Below, one piece after another: positions 46,069 to 57,288 of a stretch of DNA of 64,000 nucleotides. A model generated the notes under the pieces. That model did not search any database and was not told where the DNA came from. It worked only from the letters and a program-made list of their open reading frames with translations. This DNA comes from Hysterangium stoloniferum (Eukaryota > Basidiomycota > Agaricomycetes > Hysterangiales > Hysterangiaceae), in NCBI GenBank assembly GCA_015178975.1, contig WHVD01000077.1, forward strand, positions 310,001-374,000. Reading direction: 5' to 3'. Made by a program: the position numbers and the translations under genes. The stretch's first letter is position 1; the number at the start of each line of letters is the position of its first letter.

Positions 46069-46866
46069 TTATTCTACCTTCGCGCCGGTAACTCTCACTG
46101 ACGTTCTCCAATCCCTGAACTTATCCACGTCGTCCCAGATGCTTCGCCCCGCACCAAACCGCGCGATATGATCGAAGAAAGCAGGCCGCACAATTAACCG
46201 CTTATCCGATGTCTTGGCGAGCTTGACCCAGCCCTCGTCCCCGAGCTGTCTCGTAGTGGTACAACAGACCAGGAGAATTTTTATCGAGGGAAGAGTTAGT
46301 AGATCGTGAATGAGGGCCATACACTGCACATCGATGGAATACCACCCTCCGCCTGACATCCCGACATGCGTGAGCGCCTTCAATGCCCGCCAATGTTCTA
46401 TCTCAATTTGGAATCCATGTTCGACGAATATGTGCGTCGCGTGTTCGAAGATATTTGACTTTTGCCAGTTTAGGGTGGACAGTTCAATATTAATGATGAT
46501 TATCTGGTCAGGGCGCATCGGAACGTCGAATGGTGGGGCATGTACTGCAACAAGGAGTAGAAGTCTCGAGACATTTCGACATGACTGCAACATTTTCTCC
46601 AGAACATGACGGGGCGTTGGTTCCCAGGCCATGTTTAAGAACAGGTTTCGTGTATAGGATAATTTCAGGCCATTACAGGCGTGATACAAGTTGCCTATGT
46701 TGGAAGGGGTGATAGCGATTGTATTGTAAAGGATGGGCGTAGTCCATTGGTTAAAAGTTCTGCACACGACTGCGAGTATCACGGCTGTACGGTTATCTCT
46801 TGCAGCAGTCTCGATGATTATACGGAGGATTTCGACGGGGAGCCACGGAAATGCCGTGGTAGTCAT
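46069..46866 (-). CDS. F-box protein, array copy 4
   Basis: 265 residues, one more than the other copies, because of a 3-bp in-frame insertion that turns LLLLAVHAPPF into LLLLVAVHAPPF. It is otherwise almost identical to copy 3, upstream region included. It is the last intact unit: array homology stops at about 47045, roughly 180 bp beyond the ATG. The role is as for the other copies (a predicted SCF substrate adaptor). Confidence 0.78.
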   Translation of the reverse strand: MTTTAFPWLPVEILRIIIETAARDNRTAVILAVVCRTFNQWTTPILYNTIAITPSNIGNLYHACNGLKLSYTRNLFLNMAWEPTPRHVLEKMLQSCRNVSRLLLLVAVHAPPFDVPMRPDQIIIINIELSTLNWQKSNIFEHATHIFVEHGFQIEIEHWRALKALTHVGMSGGGWYSIDVQCMALIHDLLTLPSIKILLVCCTTTRQLGDEGWVKLAKTSDKRLIVRPAFFDHIARFGAGRSIWDDVDKFRDWRTSVRVTGAKVE

Positions 46867-47045
46867 CGGATGACCAGGCACTGTGGGATGCTGACAAAGC
46901 GTCTATGTTTATTATCTGTCGTGCCGTTATGTCAGCTCTTCATAAAAAAGGTCCCAATTGTACAAAATTGTAATACATGGATTGTGCAACAAATGCCGAA
47001 ATCGGATAATATTTGTGTTTGATACCGGATAGGGCAGCGGGACAA

Positions 47046-47369
47046 TTAACCGCTGTTGATGTCGGTCGGTAGTAAGAAATTTTGGGCGGAACGTATTTAA
47101 GAAATAAATAAAATAACTGGGTGGATAATGTATATTGATAAAGTATTGCGGTATCGTAAACTGATATTTATGTAGCAAGGATATACCAATGTAGGATATG
47201 AATGACCGCAAGGACATCTCTCAATGGGAGGAACAACACAAAGTACACCATTGCAACACAATCCATCCGAGTACATGGCAAACGACGAAAACCTGCAAAG
47301 CATCTGCACGACGAGAAAAAAAGAGGCAAGAAAGGGATAATCATAATAGTCATTAGTGAATGCAAAATA
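47046..47369. other. Spacer between array and FHA-RING gene
   Basis: This is the 3' flank of the FHA-RING gene and the outer edge of the array. Nothing else is recognised. Confidence 0.4.
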
Positions 47370-49157
47370 TCAGCCACCTACACCGTCACCCACCCGCCGC
47401 TTCCGCTTCGCCCCAATGCTGCCCACGCCATCCTGCTCCACATCAATGCCGTCATGCGACGAGTCGCCGCCATCACTAACCGGCTCAACGGCGTCTCTCG
47501 ATCCTCCAACGCCCATGCCCATCCCCTCATTCATCTCATCCCCATCCCTGGGGAATGCAGCCATATAGGTATTATTGAGCGGAGTGTTGTCCGCCCCACC
47601 AGCCTCTGTGGCATCAGCGGCGGTGCTACTCGTCGCAGGTATCATAATGGGTCCAACCAAAGACGTCAGTCCGCCACGAGAAACGCCAGTAAACGGATTG
47701 CCCTCGGCATCAATGTCAGTGCCAACAAGACCGAGACCAGTCGAGCTTGTGCGATCCGCCTCGCCCTCGCCATCCGGAAGTTCCAGATCCGCATCATCGA
47801 GAATACCCCCCGGCCCGCCCGCGTCCTCCCCGTCGTTCTCCTCGACCTCCTCCAGGACCATCTCGATATCACCCTCGCCATCGGCCCTCTGCGCGTCAGC
47901 GCTCAGCAGCACACCCGCGGTCTCCTCTTCCGGATCTGCATCCGGGTCCTTCACCTCGCTCTCCACATCGGCCTCGAGGTCAGCGAACGTCCGGCAGAGC
48001 GGGCACGAGAACCCGGGGTGGTGCATCTGCAGGAGCGGCCGGATGCACTTGTAGTGGTATACGTGCGAGCACGGCGCGATGAAGAGCGCCTGGCAGACGG
48101 TCACTTGGCAGAGGCAGATGCAGCAGTCGGTCACGGTCGTGCGGGCGGTAGTGCTTGCAATGGCGGAAGCGCCTTTCGCCGCTGCGGGATGCTTCTCGGA
48201 TTTGGCGCTAGGGTTGCTGGAAAGGGCTTTGAGTTGCTGGAGAGCGTTTGAACTGTAACAAGGCCAGGAATGCGAGATGAGATGCGTCAATAGGATCAGA
48301 AGGGAAGACTCGTACTTGAAGGCGTTGATGCCAGCCTGCCATTCTCGACCGAGCTCAACCCGCATCTTCACACAGCGGTACATTTCTTCCGTACCACCTT
48401 GGTAATCGACACCTAGCTGGAGAACGTCGCCGTCTTTAATAGGGTGTGGTCGAGACTCTTGGTTGGGGGCTGAGAGGCGGATATGATTGAGGAATGTCCC
48501 GGATGAACTTTTAGTATCCTTGATATAGAACTACAAAAAATTTTCCAAAAGAACATTCAAAAAAAAAAAAAATTTCAAGGAATAAGCAATGCGAGCCCTT
48601 CTACTCACCGACCCCGATTCAAACCACACTTCTGCATGCCCTCTGCTAACCACCTTGGACCTGAACCCAAGCTTATTCGAATTAACCCCCGAATGCTCCG
48701 TAAAGCGTCCGATACGCAGCGGGAGGTCGCCCTGCCGCACATCACGGCTGATCGCCTCAAAGTGGAGAGACCGCAGCGAATCCAGGTGTGGCACGAGGCG
48801 GATGCGGTGGGTCGGGCCCGTGCCGGTGGACACTGGCTCTGGGCGTGGCTCCCGTCGCTCTCGCTCCAAGGCGTTCGTTGACCGGCGTCGGCGGAGCATG
48901 TACGCGAGAGCCGTATTGGCATTTGGTGCTAGTGGCGCTGTCGCAGGGACGTTGGCGGCCGCTGCAGGACGCCTGCGGTGTCCTTGCGTGGAGGATGTGG
49001 GCAGCGGTGGCGGCGCAGGCTGGGAATCGTTCGTCGCCGGGGTAGCGGTGGCGGAGGAGGTGGTGGTGGTGGCGGCCCTCGGACGATTGTTGCGGTTTAG
49101 AAAGTTGATTGAGCCCAGCAGAGACTGTCTCGGTGTGTCGCTGGTTGGCGAGTCCAT
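47370..49157 (-). CDS. dma1: FHA-RING E3 ubiquitin ligase, Dma1/Chfr-like
   Basis: Three exons (49157-48609, 48530-48316, 48252-47370) encode 548 residues. The start is the ATG of MDSPTSDTPRQ; the frame upstream has no ATG. A low-complexity N-terminus precedes an FHA domain (about 130-250) with LPLRIGRF, SKVVSRGHAEVW and, after intron 1, KDTKSSSGTFLNHIRL, the usual phosphothreonine-binding loops. The RING is complete: C298/C299, C301, C316, H318, H321, C324, C338, C341 (ending CPLC). The tail is acidic and ends with basic GAKRKRRVGDG. Dma1-type ligases control septation and the spindle checkpoint in fungi. Intron 2 is 63 bp with no in-frame stop, so retaining it would add 21 residues. The tail is longer than I would expect. 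Confidence 0.85.
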
Positions 49158-50507
49158 GAGGATGGGTAAAAGGGGGTCTAATTGAGACAACCACGTTGTT
49201 TGTTCCGAGCAAATAAAGCTCAAGGCGCCTCTAACCCTAACCCCAAAGCTTGCGTATTATTATTAGCCAAAAAATTTCGGTTATATTTTGCGTGATAGGC
49301 GACCTGAGCTCCTTGTTCTTTTTGCTCGAGCCCAATATTGATGTGCCAGCACAATGGCAGTGCGTAAGCTGTTGTTGGTTGCCCCATATATTCACATCAT
49401 TGTGCCAGCATTGCCAACATCATTCTCGAATGGAATCTCACTCGAGTTAAAAACTATCTTCCGAACATTAATTAGTCTAGATATTTGAAGCGATTATTTC
49501 CCATAGGTAGGTAAGCACAAAGCCTGAGTTGCCATGGAAGTCGCATCATTAATTATGGTACCGCCTCAAGTGTAATCGCCGGCACTAAAACAGGCTGATG
49601 ATCCTCGCTCGTTTAATCGAGTCCCTCGGGTGAGTCTTCAATCTTTTTCGAAGCAGAAACACCACGTATATGTACTTTTGTCCCCAGAAAAACGCCAAGG
49701 AAACAGAATTAATTTCTAGCCACGTCGCAAGCGATGCCGCATTTACGTACTGTCTGCTCGCTATCATCCGCATGTCTATCTTCAACGACAGCCATTATTG
49801 CTGCAATAGCGATCCTAGTCCGTCATGCACCGACTTGGCCATTTAATTTTTTCATGTGATATGTGGGCACTTTCCGTGTTTATTTGCGTCTACTCATTTT
49901 TATCATGTGTTCTTCGTCACAACTCAAGTTATAACAATACGTATCTGCCCAATTTTGCTCAAAGAGGAGTCTGGTTCTTATGAACGCATTGTCAACGCTG
50001 ACACCGTTCTTCACGTTGAGTCACCAATTATAGTCTTTAGCCAAGATTATTTCAATATTTTACTAGACCCTCACACTCCGTGATCGATTTAATCCATTAC
50101 AAAAGCCATACAACACATGGTTGCTTGAGCAAATCCTCAAACACATATTCTTATAAATATCTCAATCCTCAATCCACATCATGGGGCTGACTGCTCCGAA
50201 ACTGTGTTGTTTTCAGTTCTGATCGAGATCTATGGTTTTACCTCCCCATCTCGATCCCTCTTTTTTTTCTCTCCTAATTCTTGTTCCTTAAACCCTATCT
50301 GACACCACTCCGCAGGTATATTAGATTGACTATACCCCTCAAAAGTAGAGAGAAAACACATGCCCTCAAAAATAGTGATTGCACATTTGTATATTGATTC
50401 TACTGTCTACAACAAGAAACCTTTGTCTTGTCTACTACTGACTGAGTGAGGCTGATACTGACAGCCTTTCACTTTTTTTTTTAACACTGACAAGAAATCT
50501 TACCACC
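49158..50507. other. Intergenic, no gene recognised
   Basis: The promoter side of the FHA-RING gene is followed by AT-rich DNA. No domain-bearing frame is seen. The last few hundred bases probably belong to the leader of the Gypsy remnant that starts at 50508. Confidence 0.4.
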
Positions 50508-50932
50508 ATGTCTCACCCATCATCAACACCTATGCCATCACTGACTCAATTAGAAATGAGTGGGAGAAACCAATTTGGACTACCTCCCCTCCCTTGTGAA
50601 CCCCTTCATGAACAACATACTCACTTTGCCTTCACCCTCAACACTGTTGCCAGACAAATCCAATTTGGATACTGACATGGACATTGAGTACCAGAAACTC
50701 AGAACATACCCCTCACATTATGAATGTGCACTACTTCAGAACCAAGAAACAAAGAATGCCTCAAACAGAAAATACTCAACTTGTAGCAGAAGTCAAGGTC
50801 AGCAAGCTGAAAGAATGTCTGATGCTTACTACTGGACACTACACTCCCCTAGTTCACCAAAGCTGGTCAATTGCCTGCTGCCAATACATGAAATTCAGAG
50901 AAAAAAAACCTGAGGAAATTGTCAGCTACATA

Positions 50933-51606
50933 GGAGGGTGTTTATAATTACTATAATCTCAAATATTTACTAATAAAAGTCTTATTTTTACAAAACTCCA
51001 TCTTTAAATAGTGATATCTATTCTGAAACAATTATATCATCAAAAAACAACCATCAGAAATAGTTCTCCATATTACATCTTATATAACCCATAGTTATTT
51101 AACAAATTCCATTGTATATAATTTCCTTCCTTTTACAGATGCCTACTAATACTTTTATTAGTATTTTGTTTTTTAAAAGTTGTAATGAAGTTATTTCCAT
51201 GTAAAATATGTAAAATATTATTGGAAATTTTTCATACCACAGTTGTCTTTATTAAGTAAAACCTCCTATATATTCTGGGTATGTTGAATCAAGTAGAAAT
51301 CTGTTTAGATTGACAGATCCATTCTGAAGTAATACATATGTATTTAGAGGTGCCAATGATATACATATGCATGGAATGGACTATTTAAAGGTATCTATTT
51401 TTTAAAAGTATTAGTGTTTCAAACTACTAATTTTTTTATTGTCTAGTCGTGTCCAGAAAGATTCTTTAGTTTGTAATGTATGAGAGAGTTTAAAACTTTT
51501 TGAAAGTTTTAAAAACCAAATTATGTTTGAATCACATCCCAGATGTTTAAATGACCTTTAGAGTATATTAGAATTTGGTATACTTAATAGTTTTCAGATA
51601 TCCTCC
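50933..51606. mobile_element. MITE-like element, copy 2 (674 bp, 3-bp TSD)
   Basis: It is the inverted relative of 26033-26687, with terminal GGAGG/CCTCC and ATA on both sides (50930-50932, 51607-51609). Insertion into a gag codon series proves the ends, because precise removal restores the frame. Confidence 0.85.
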
Positions 51607-51730
51607 ATAGCTGATGCTATGATGGAGTCACAATTAATGGCCTGGTACCAGGGAGATAAAACATGTATTGATGCCCTCACCTTAAACAAATATCTTGAAG
51701 AGCTCTCCACCATCACACTCAGAAAGAGTT

Positions 51731-52529
51731 TGTTACGACAGGAATTCCCACCAGACTCTGGGCACTAACTTATATGCACCCGCACCTTATATACACCAAT
51801 TGTCAGTTTGCTGGAATTCCCGCTGGACTCTGTACATCAGACTTGTCCACATTCGACATTCATTACTTCATGTATCAGTTACTGGAATACCTGCCAGACT
51901 CTATGTGTGACCCTGTCCCACGCATCAGTCACCGGACCCTGCTCGGAAAACCCATCATCCCTTTTTAACTGAGCACCATTCCTGTTATAGTCAAATAACC
52001 TGTCACGATTCAGACTCCACTCCCGCTCCATTCCCGTTATGGTTTTATGACCTGTCATGCTTCAGACTCCACTCCATTGCATCCTGTTCCTAACACCAAG
52101 TTTGGTGTTTACTTATCTCATTTTATGTTTGTTAATTTCGTTTCATTATTACTGGATTTAGTATGTTATTCCTTCCACAGTCTATATAGTCTGGCAGATG
52201 TTGTACATACAATCCAGTCAGAAAATCAGCTTAGATTCTCCTCAGTAATCTTAGTATATTTTCCACTCTAAATTCCTCTTTGAATCACACCACTTCACTA
52301 GTCAGAGCCCACAGGCTCCGACATATCTATCACTCAACCTCCAACTTATCAATCTCGACTCCCTGACCTCTCAACCCACGAACCCTACCCAGACTCCCTG
52401 GGATTCCCATCCACCCATTTGAAATTGGACAAGATGATCTCACAAGGGTGCAGCCTATAAGCTGAAGCCAAGTCCTACTGGATTTCCCATGGGTTTCTCT
52501 GGAAACCTTCCATGTACACACCCTTAACA
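51731..52529 (+). repeat. Solo Gypsy-type LTR (799 bp)
   Basis: TGTTACGACAGG...CCCTTAACA with GAGTT on both sides (51726-51730, 52530-52534). It is the only LTR of this group in plus orientation. It contains the conserved block at 52446-52475. Confidence 0.85.
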
Positions 52530-53691
52530 GAGTTAGGCACACCTCGTCAGGGAAAAGCTCCTCACAACCCCTCAAGGTAACCAGAGATTCATTGATTGGA
52601 AAATTGAGATAGAGAACCTCAATACTATCCTCACCACTGCTAAGCCTTTCACATTATCAACCACTGCCTTGAAGAACCAACTTGAAGCCAATTTGGAAAA
52701 GGCACTCAAATGCAACCTTCTCATTGAACCTGTTCTTTCAACAGAGCTTGCTGCATAGGTGTTATATATTTAGCGATTTTTCCTTTAATTTCCCCTCAAA
52801 AAACAAAGAGAATTGAAAGATTGAATTAAAATGTATTTATATCACATTCAAAGCTTTGTATACATATTCTTCAAAAATAAATTGAATTTTTACAATTTAT
52901 TTTATATTTTTAGAGTCACATCTAAGCTAGATATGAATTTAATTCTTTTTTGTTTTAATAAAATAAAATTCATCAGTCATACCAGATCACATGATATTCA
53001 CATGACATTCCAAACTCCAACAAGGACAAAATGCGATGTGAAATAATCATGCATAGTCAAGGCAATATATATTTATATATTATTGTAATAAAGTATTATA
53101 TTTATAATTAACTAAAATAAATATAATAACTCTTTAATACTATCAAACCAGGAGACAGGCGGCTACTTAATATGTGATATGATATCTGAAATGCACACCC
53201 AGCATGACACATGGGAAAATACTGTCACATATATGCTATTTTGGAATATAGCATAAACTCCTGGAATATTCCAGTAGTTTCAAGGTATAACAGTTATAAA
53301 TAAGTACAAACAGTAGATAGAATATTGTAGAATATTCTATAATGTCTTAGAAATAATTAGAATCTTCTATAATGCTTTAGAAAATTTGTAAGAAATGGTC
53401 TCAGTCGACATGAAATAGTGGTCCGACTGAGGTATTGGACTGTAAGTACAATAGTTAAATACATTACAGCTAGCATTAGGTTGAGATGATGTTATACATG
53501 TTCTAAGGTACAGTGCAGCTTGGTATGGTCATGTAAACTTGACATAGAGTAAGGTTGCACTGATTGCTATTGTCTTGTATTGTAGGCTTGACTTTATACT
53601 GTAGCACTAGAGTCTATTTCAATAAAATTCTAGAAAATTCTAAATGATATCATTCAATCTTTTAGAATCTTCTAAAATGTCTCAGACTAAA

Positions 53692-53703
53692 ATGTATATA
53701 AGG
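53692..53703 (+). promoter_or_regulatory. Possible TATA box of a retroelement LTR
   Basis: ATGTATATAAGG precedes AGCTCAGCTCC and lies about 100 bp upstream of the five-copy motif block. Confidence 0.35.
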
Positions 53704-53800
53704 AGCTCAGCTCCAGCCTTGAATAGAACATCTTATCAGACATCTTTATTACATTTTATCAGCCACATCAGTGTGCCACTGCAGCAGCAGTTATATTCCA

Positions 53801-54013
53801 CTCCTAGTTGGGCTGTTGGACAAATACATACAAACACTTGTCACCTCTAGTTGAGCTGTTGACATAATCTAATCCCTTAGCCACCTCTAGTTGAGCTGTT
53901 GGTTATCAATCAATAATAAATAAATAAACATATCAACTGTTCCCTTTGCCACCTCTTAGTTGAGTAGCTGGCTCTCCTTTATTACTTATCCACCTCTAGT
54001 TGAGTTGTTGGTT
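53801..54013 (+). repeat. Five spaced copies of a 21-bp motif
   Basis: The motif CCACCTCTAGTTGAGCTGTT (with variants) occurs at 53801, 53842, 53881, 53950 and 53990, at irregular spacing of about 40-70 bp. Confidence 0.7.
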
Positions 54014-54599
54014 ATCAATTAAAGTAATAAACAATCTTGGTTATCATTGTTGAGATTAGGAATACATTTCTAATTTCTACCCAATTTTGAGCATAAATAA
54101 ATACTGAGAATATCCTTGCAAGATCCTTAAGACTACATTAAGATCCTGATTAGTTAGTATCACAGTAGACCTTGTAGGTTAGTATAAATAAAGCATATCT
54201 TAGCCAAATAGTGTTTTATTCTATATCTAATCTTTTGACCTGTTTATAAATATTTTTACTGTTTGATAAATAGTATAAAATATATATAAACTAGCTAGAA
54301 TCGAAGTGGAATCTAGTTTTGGAATCAGTGAATTGTTATTCATAGTTTAGTAATTGTTTTCACAGAGAAAGAACAGCTTGCTAAAACAGCTCTCAAAACC
54401 TTCTTTGTGAAGTAGGGTGCATATATTCAAGTAAACTCTTGACTTCAGGGGTTCTAAGTCTATTCAGACTGCCACTGATTAATATCAAATACTTAAATTA
54501 TTTTACCTTGCAGTGAATTGAGTATTTGCACATTTTGATAAAGCATTGGACTCCTTTTTCAGAAGATAGTATTAAAATAAGGTTAATACATCACAATAG

Positions 54600-55086
54600 G
54601 CCAATGAGGTGAAAGAACATGATGAACATGTGTGAGAGCAATAGCAAATTGTCCAAGAACAGATCTTAGCCAACAACACTACCTGTGCCTTCTGCTAAAA
54701 CAAGAGGAAGGACCTAGCTTCTCAATTGTCTGATCCTCCTTTCAGTCTTTCTACCAAAATGATTGGGACTAAACTTCCTAAGTTAACTGAGGAAGAATGA
54801 ACACTCCTGCATAACCATGAAGGATGCACATGTTGCTATGTCTTCTATGTTGGACATCACTCTGACTCATGCCCCATGAAAATCAATAATTCCTGGCCAG
54901 ATGTCAGAACAAAAAAAACACTCACCTTATCAATGACCTGTACAGCTGCACCCTGTGTCACTGCTGGCCTTGCCATAGTGCCATAGCTAATATCAAAGAG
55001 TGTCAAGATGATGATACTAACATGTATGTCACTTCTTTTCCCAAACTACCACTCCCCTTTTTGGTCCCACATCTCTATGCACCTGT
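54600..55086 (+). pseudogene. Gypsy gag zinc-knuckle region, decayed
   Basis: A frame with stops gives LPKLTEEE then TLLHNHEGCTCC, YVGHHSDSCPM and NNSWPDV. Basidiomycete Gypsy Gag proteins have a CX2C...H...C segment in this context. It may be the continuation of the gag that ends at 52758. It is cut on the right by the LTR at 55087. Confidence 0.55.
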
Positions 55087-55916
55087 TGTTAGGGTATGTA
55101 CATGGTGGGTTTCTGGAGAAACCTGCAGAATATCCGGTAGGACTTGGCTTCAGCTTATAGGCTGTGCCCTCACGAGATCAAGTTGTCCAATTTCAGACAG
55201 GCAGACGGGAATCCCAGGGAGTCCGGGTGGGGTTCATGGGTCGAGGGGTTGTAGGTCGGAGGTCGGAGGTCATGGGTCGAGAGGTCGTGAGTCGAGATAA
55301 ATAAGAGAGATAGATGCACCGGAGCCCATGGGCTCTGACTAGTGTGAGCAGTGTGATTCAAGTAGGAGTTTAGAGCAGAAAATGTATTAGATTACTGGGG
55401 AAATCTAAGCCGATTTTCTGACTGGATTGTATGTACAACATCTGCCAGACTATATAGACCGTGGAATGAATGACATACCAAATCCAGTAATAATGAAATG
55501 AAACTAGCAAAACATAAAACAAGAATAGTAAACACCAAATTTGATGTTAGGAACAGGATGGAATGGAGCGGAGTCCGAATCGTGACAAATCATATACCAT
55601 AATGGGAAATGGAGCAGGAGTGGAGTCAGAATTGTGACAGGTCATTTGACTAAAATGGGAATGGGGCTCTGTTAGAGGGATGACGGGTTTTCTGAGCAGG
55701 GTCCAGTGACTGATGCATGGGACGAGGTTGGACATAGACAGGGAGGGAGTCCAGTGGGTATTCCGGTGACTGAAACACAATGTAACAAAGTTGAATGTAG
55801 ACAGGTCTGACATATGGAGTCTGGCGGGAATTCTGGTAAACTGACAATTGGTGTGTATAGGGTGCGGGTGCATATAAGATAGTGCTCAGAGTCTGGCAGA
55901 AATTCCGGTCGTGACA
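55087..55916 (-). repeat. 3' LTR of the minus-strand chromovirus
   Basis: TGTTAGGGTATG...GGTCGTGACA (plus strand). On the minus strand it is preceded by AAAGGGAGGGTAC, a good polypurine tract (55917-55929), which fixes it as the 3' LTR of the pol to its right. Left and right 5-mers do not match (CCTGT versus GTACC), as expected for one LTR of a full element. It contains the palindrome GTTTCTGGAGAAAC and the conserved block at 55141-55171. Confidence 0.75.
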
Positions 55917-56114
55917 GTACCCTCCCTTTATGCTGAAGTCCCAAAGAGGCTCTAGACCTCAATAAGGTTCTTGTCAGCTATGCACATGTGTCAAAAGTCA
56001 TGTTGGTTACACGTATGTGTCAAAGAGTCATGTGATCTGGAAGGTAAGGTTCAGACGTGACGAGCCTATATAAGAATTTGAAAAAATGAAATTTCTTCTT
56101 CTTTACTTCCCCCA

Positions 56115-57093
56115 TCATCGAGAAAATGGGTCCAAAACCAATGCTGTGCAGGCCAATGCCGACCGCTGGGCCCTCCATGGGCAACATCTATCAGGCACCA
56201 CTCACTGCTGCCCAAATTTGGCACAGCAGGAGGAGCAACATTGACAACGAGAGGAGGCTGAAAAAGAAGCCAGGGAGGTCGAGGAGGCCCTGGATAGGGA
56301 ATACCAGGTGGCCTTGGCTGCAGAGAAAGTGGCAGAGGAGAAGAGGAAGAGGGATGAGGAAGAGGCTGTGCAGGTTGCCACAGAGAAAGCCTGGGTGGCT
56401 GTGGAGAGGGCTGCGGTAGTTGTGGGCAAGGTAAGTCCCTTCTTTTAACTTGTCGTTTTTTTTTTTTGACTGACTTGGCGTTTTCAGTGCAAGATGACAG
56501 AGGTCGAGTCGGAATCCGAGGGGGAGCCGGAGAGCCCCCAGAAGGTGAGCCTCGGGTCTGTGGGTGTACCGTGGAAACTAACCATATCAACAGAAGGCAA
56601 GGAAGGCGGTACCGATCCACCTACCAGCTCGGAATGACCCGTGGTGTTCCAGTTGTAATGACTGGAACACTGAGTGTAATCGAAAGTCTGGCCAGGGCCT
56701 GGGGTGCTATCAGTGCACACACCTCAAAGCGAGGTGCTTCCTCATTCACGAGCAGCCCATGGGGTCTGGGGCGGGTCAGATGGGTATTCCAGTCTGGAGG
56801 AGGTTTTGGGATGGATTGCTGAGGGCATTGAGGCCCAGAACGAGTTGCTCCAGAAGAGCAACAAGGTGCATATTGTGATGGCCAATGATCTCCGCACACT
56901 CTGCTTGGAACATTACAAGTTCCTAGTGGAGTATGTCGGTTTTGTTTATGAGGAGCCAGAGGCTGGGAGTTCTGAGGATGCCGGATCAGATGAGGATGGG
57001 GTGCCCATGGAGATAGCGGAGCTACCTGAGGAGATGGCTGAGGCAGGAAAAAAGGAGGTGGGGAAAAAAGATAGCCCCATAAATGTAGACTGA
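56115..57093 (+). pseudogene. Antisense coiled-coil/Cys-rich accessory gene beside the chromovirus pol
   Basis: A spliced frame runs opposite to pol. It encodes a charged coiled coil (REEAEKEAREVEEALDRE, ALAAEKVAEEKRKRDEEE), then intron 56431-56487, then TEVESESEGEPESPQK, intron 56546-56594, and a cysteine block WCSSCNDWNTECNRKSG then CYQCTHLKARC. After a frameshift near 56800 comes IEAQNELLQKSNKVHIVMAN, with an acidic end at SPINVD-stop. A TGA interrupts the first exon at about 56240. The C-x2-C-x6-C...C-x2-C-x6-C pattern resembles uncharacterised basidiomycete proteins often seen near retroelements. The function is unknown. Confidence 0.55.
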
Positions 57094-57288
57094 AAATAAA
57101 ATAAAACTTCATAATAATTTTTTGAACATTTAAAAGTGAAGCGTGAAAAGCATAAGAATCAAAGTCTGTGGGATGTCCACTTAAGGACTTGAAACACCTG
57201 TCAGAACCTGTAAAAGCAAAGAGAGACATAAGGCAACAGGGAACAATGAAAATGAGTCCAAATGTAACACAGAGTCTGTGGGGTGCAG

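Larger units (their letters stand above)
23672..47045. repeat. Tandem array of four ~3.4-kb units, each with one F-box gene
   Basis: Four unit copies lie head to tail. The F-box starts are at 25068, 34740, 38160 and 46866. The two middle copies are exactly 3,420 bp apart. Subtracting identified insertions brings the other spacings to about 3.0-3.5 kb. Shared landmarks are a segment near 31099, 35200 and 42768 (TTTCATGGGCAAGAAGC), a TATA-containing block (GTATATAAGCAGTATAG) at about 32873, 36315 and related at 45009, a hairpin with arms GGATAAGGCG/CGCCTTATCC at 23958, 33609, 37044 and 45746, the F-box gene, and a tail with GTCCTGCAC at 26742, 35054, 38543 and 42617. The first unit is truncated on its left and the last ends at about 47045. 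Confidence 0.8.
50508..52758 (+). pseudogene. Gypsy gag, decayed, split by a MITE and a solo LTR
   Basis: It starts ACCACCATG (MSHPSSTPMPSLTQ). After an early stop and frame change it continues with HYTPLVHQSWSIACCQYMKF and PEEIVSYI. Here the MITE (50933-51606) interrupts. Removing it with one ATA copy rejoins SYI to ADAMMESQLMAWYQGDK. At 51731 a solo LTR interrupts again; removing it with one GAGTT joins ITLRKS to a TAG (Trp codon expected) and AHLVREKLLTTPQ. The frame then runs to 52758. This is a typical Gypsy capsid region; the order of damage is readable. Confidence 0.75.
52759..54599. repeat. AT-rich retroelement debris with promoter-like block
   Basis: No gene is seen. It has a TATA sequence (ATGTATATAAGG, about 53692-53703) and, downstream, five copies of a 21-bp motif. 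It probably represents an LTR or leader of a third retroelement, since it separates the two halves of a gag. I could not define its ends. Confidence 0.4.

Noticed and set aside
47202..48251. Long plus-strand frame of about 349 codons
   Set aside because: It lies antisense to the conserved RING exon. Its composition follows the GC-rich third positions of the minus-strand gene, and no domain is visible.
56126..56419. 97-codon plus frame starting MGPKPMLCRP as the real product
   Set aside because: The coiled-coil and Cys block lie in another frame with intron-like joints, so this frame is a shadow of the decayed accessory gene.
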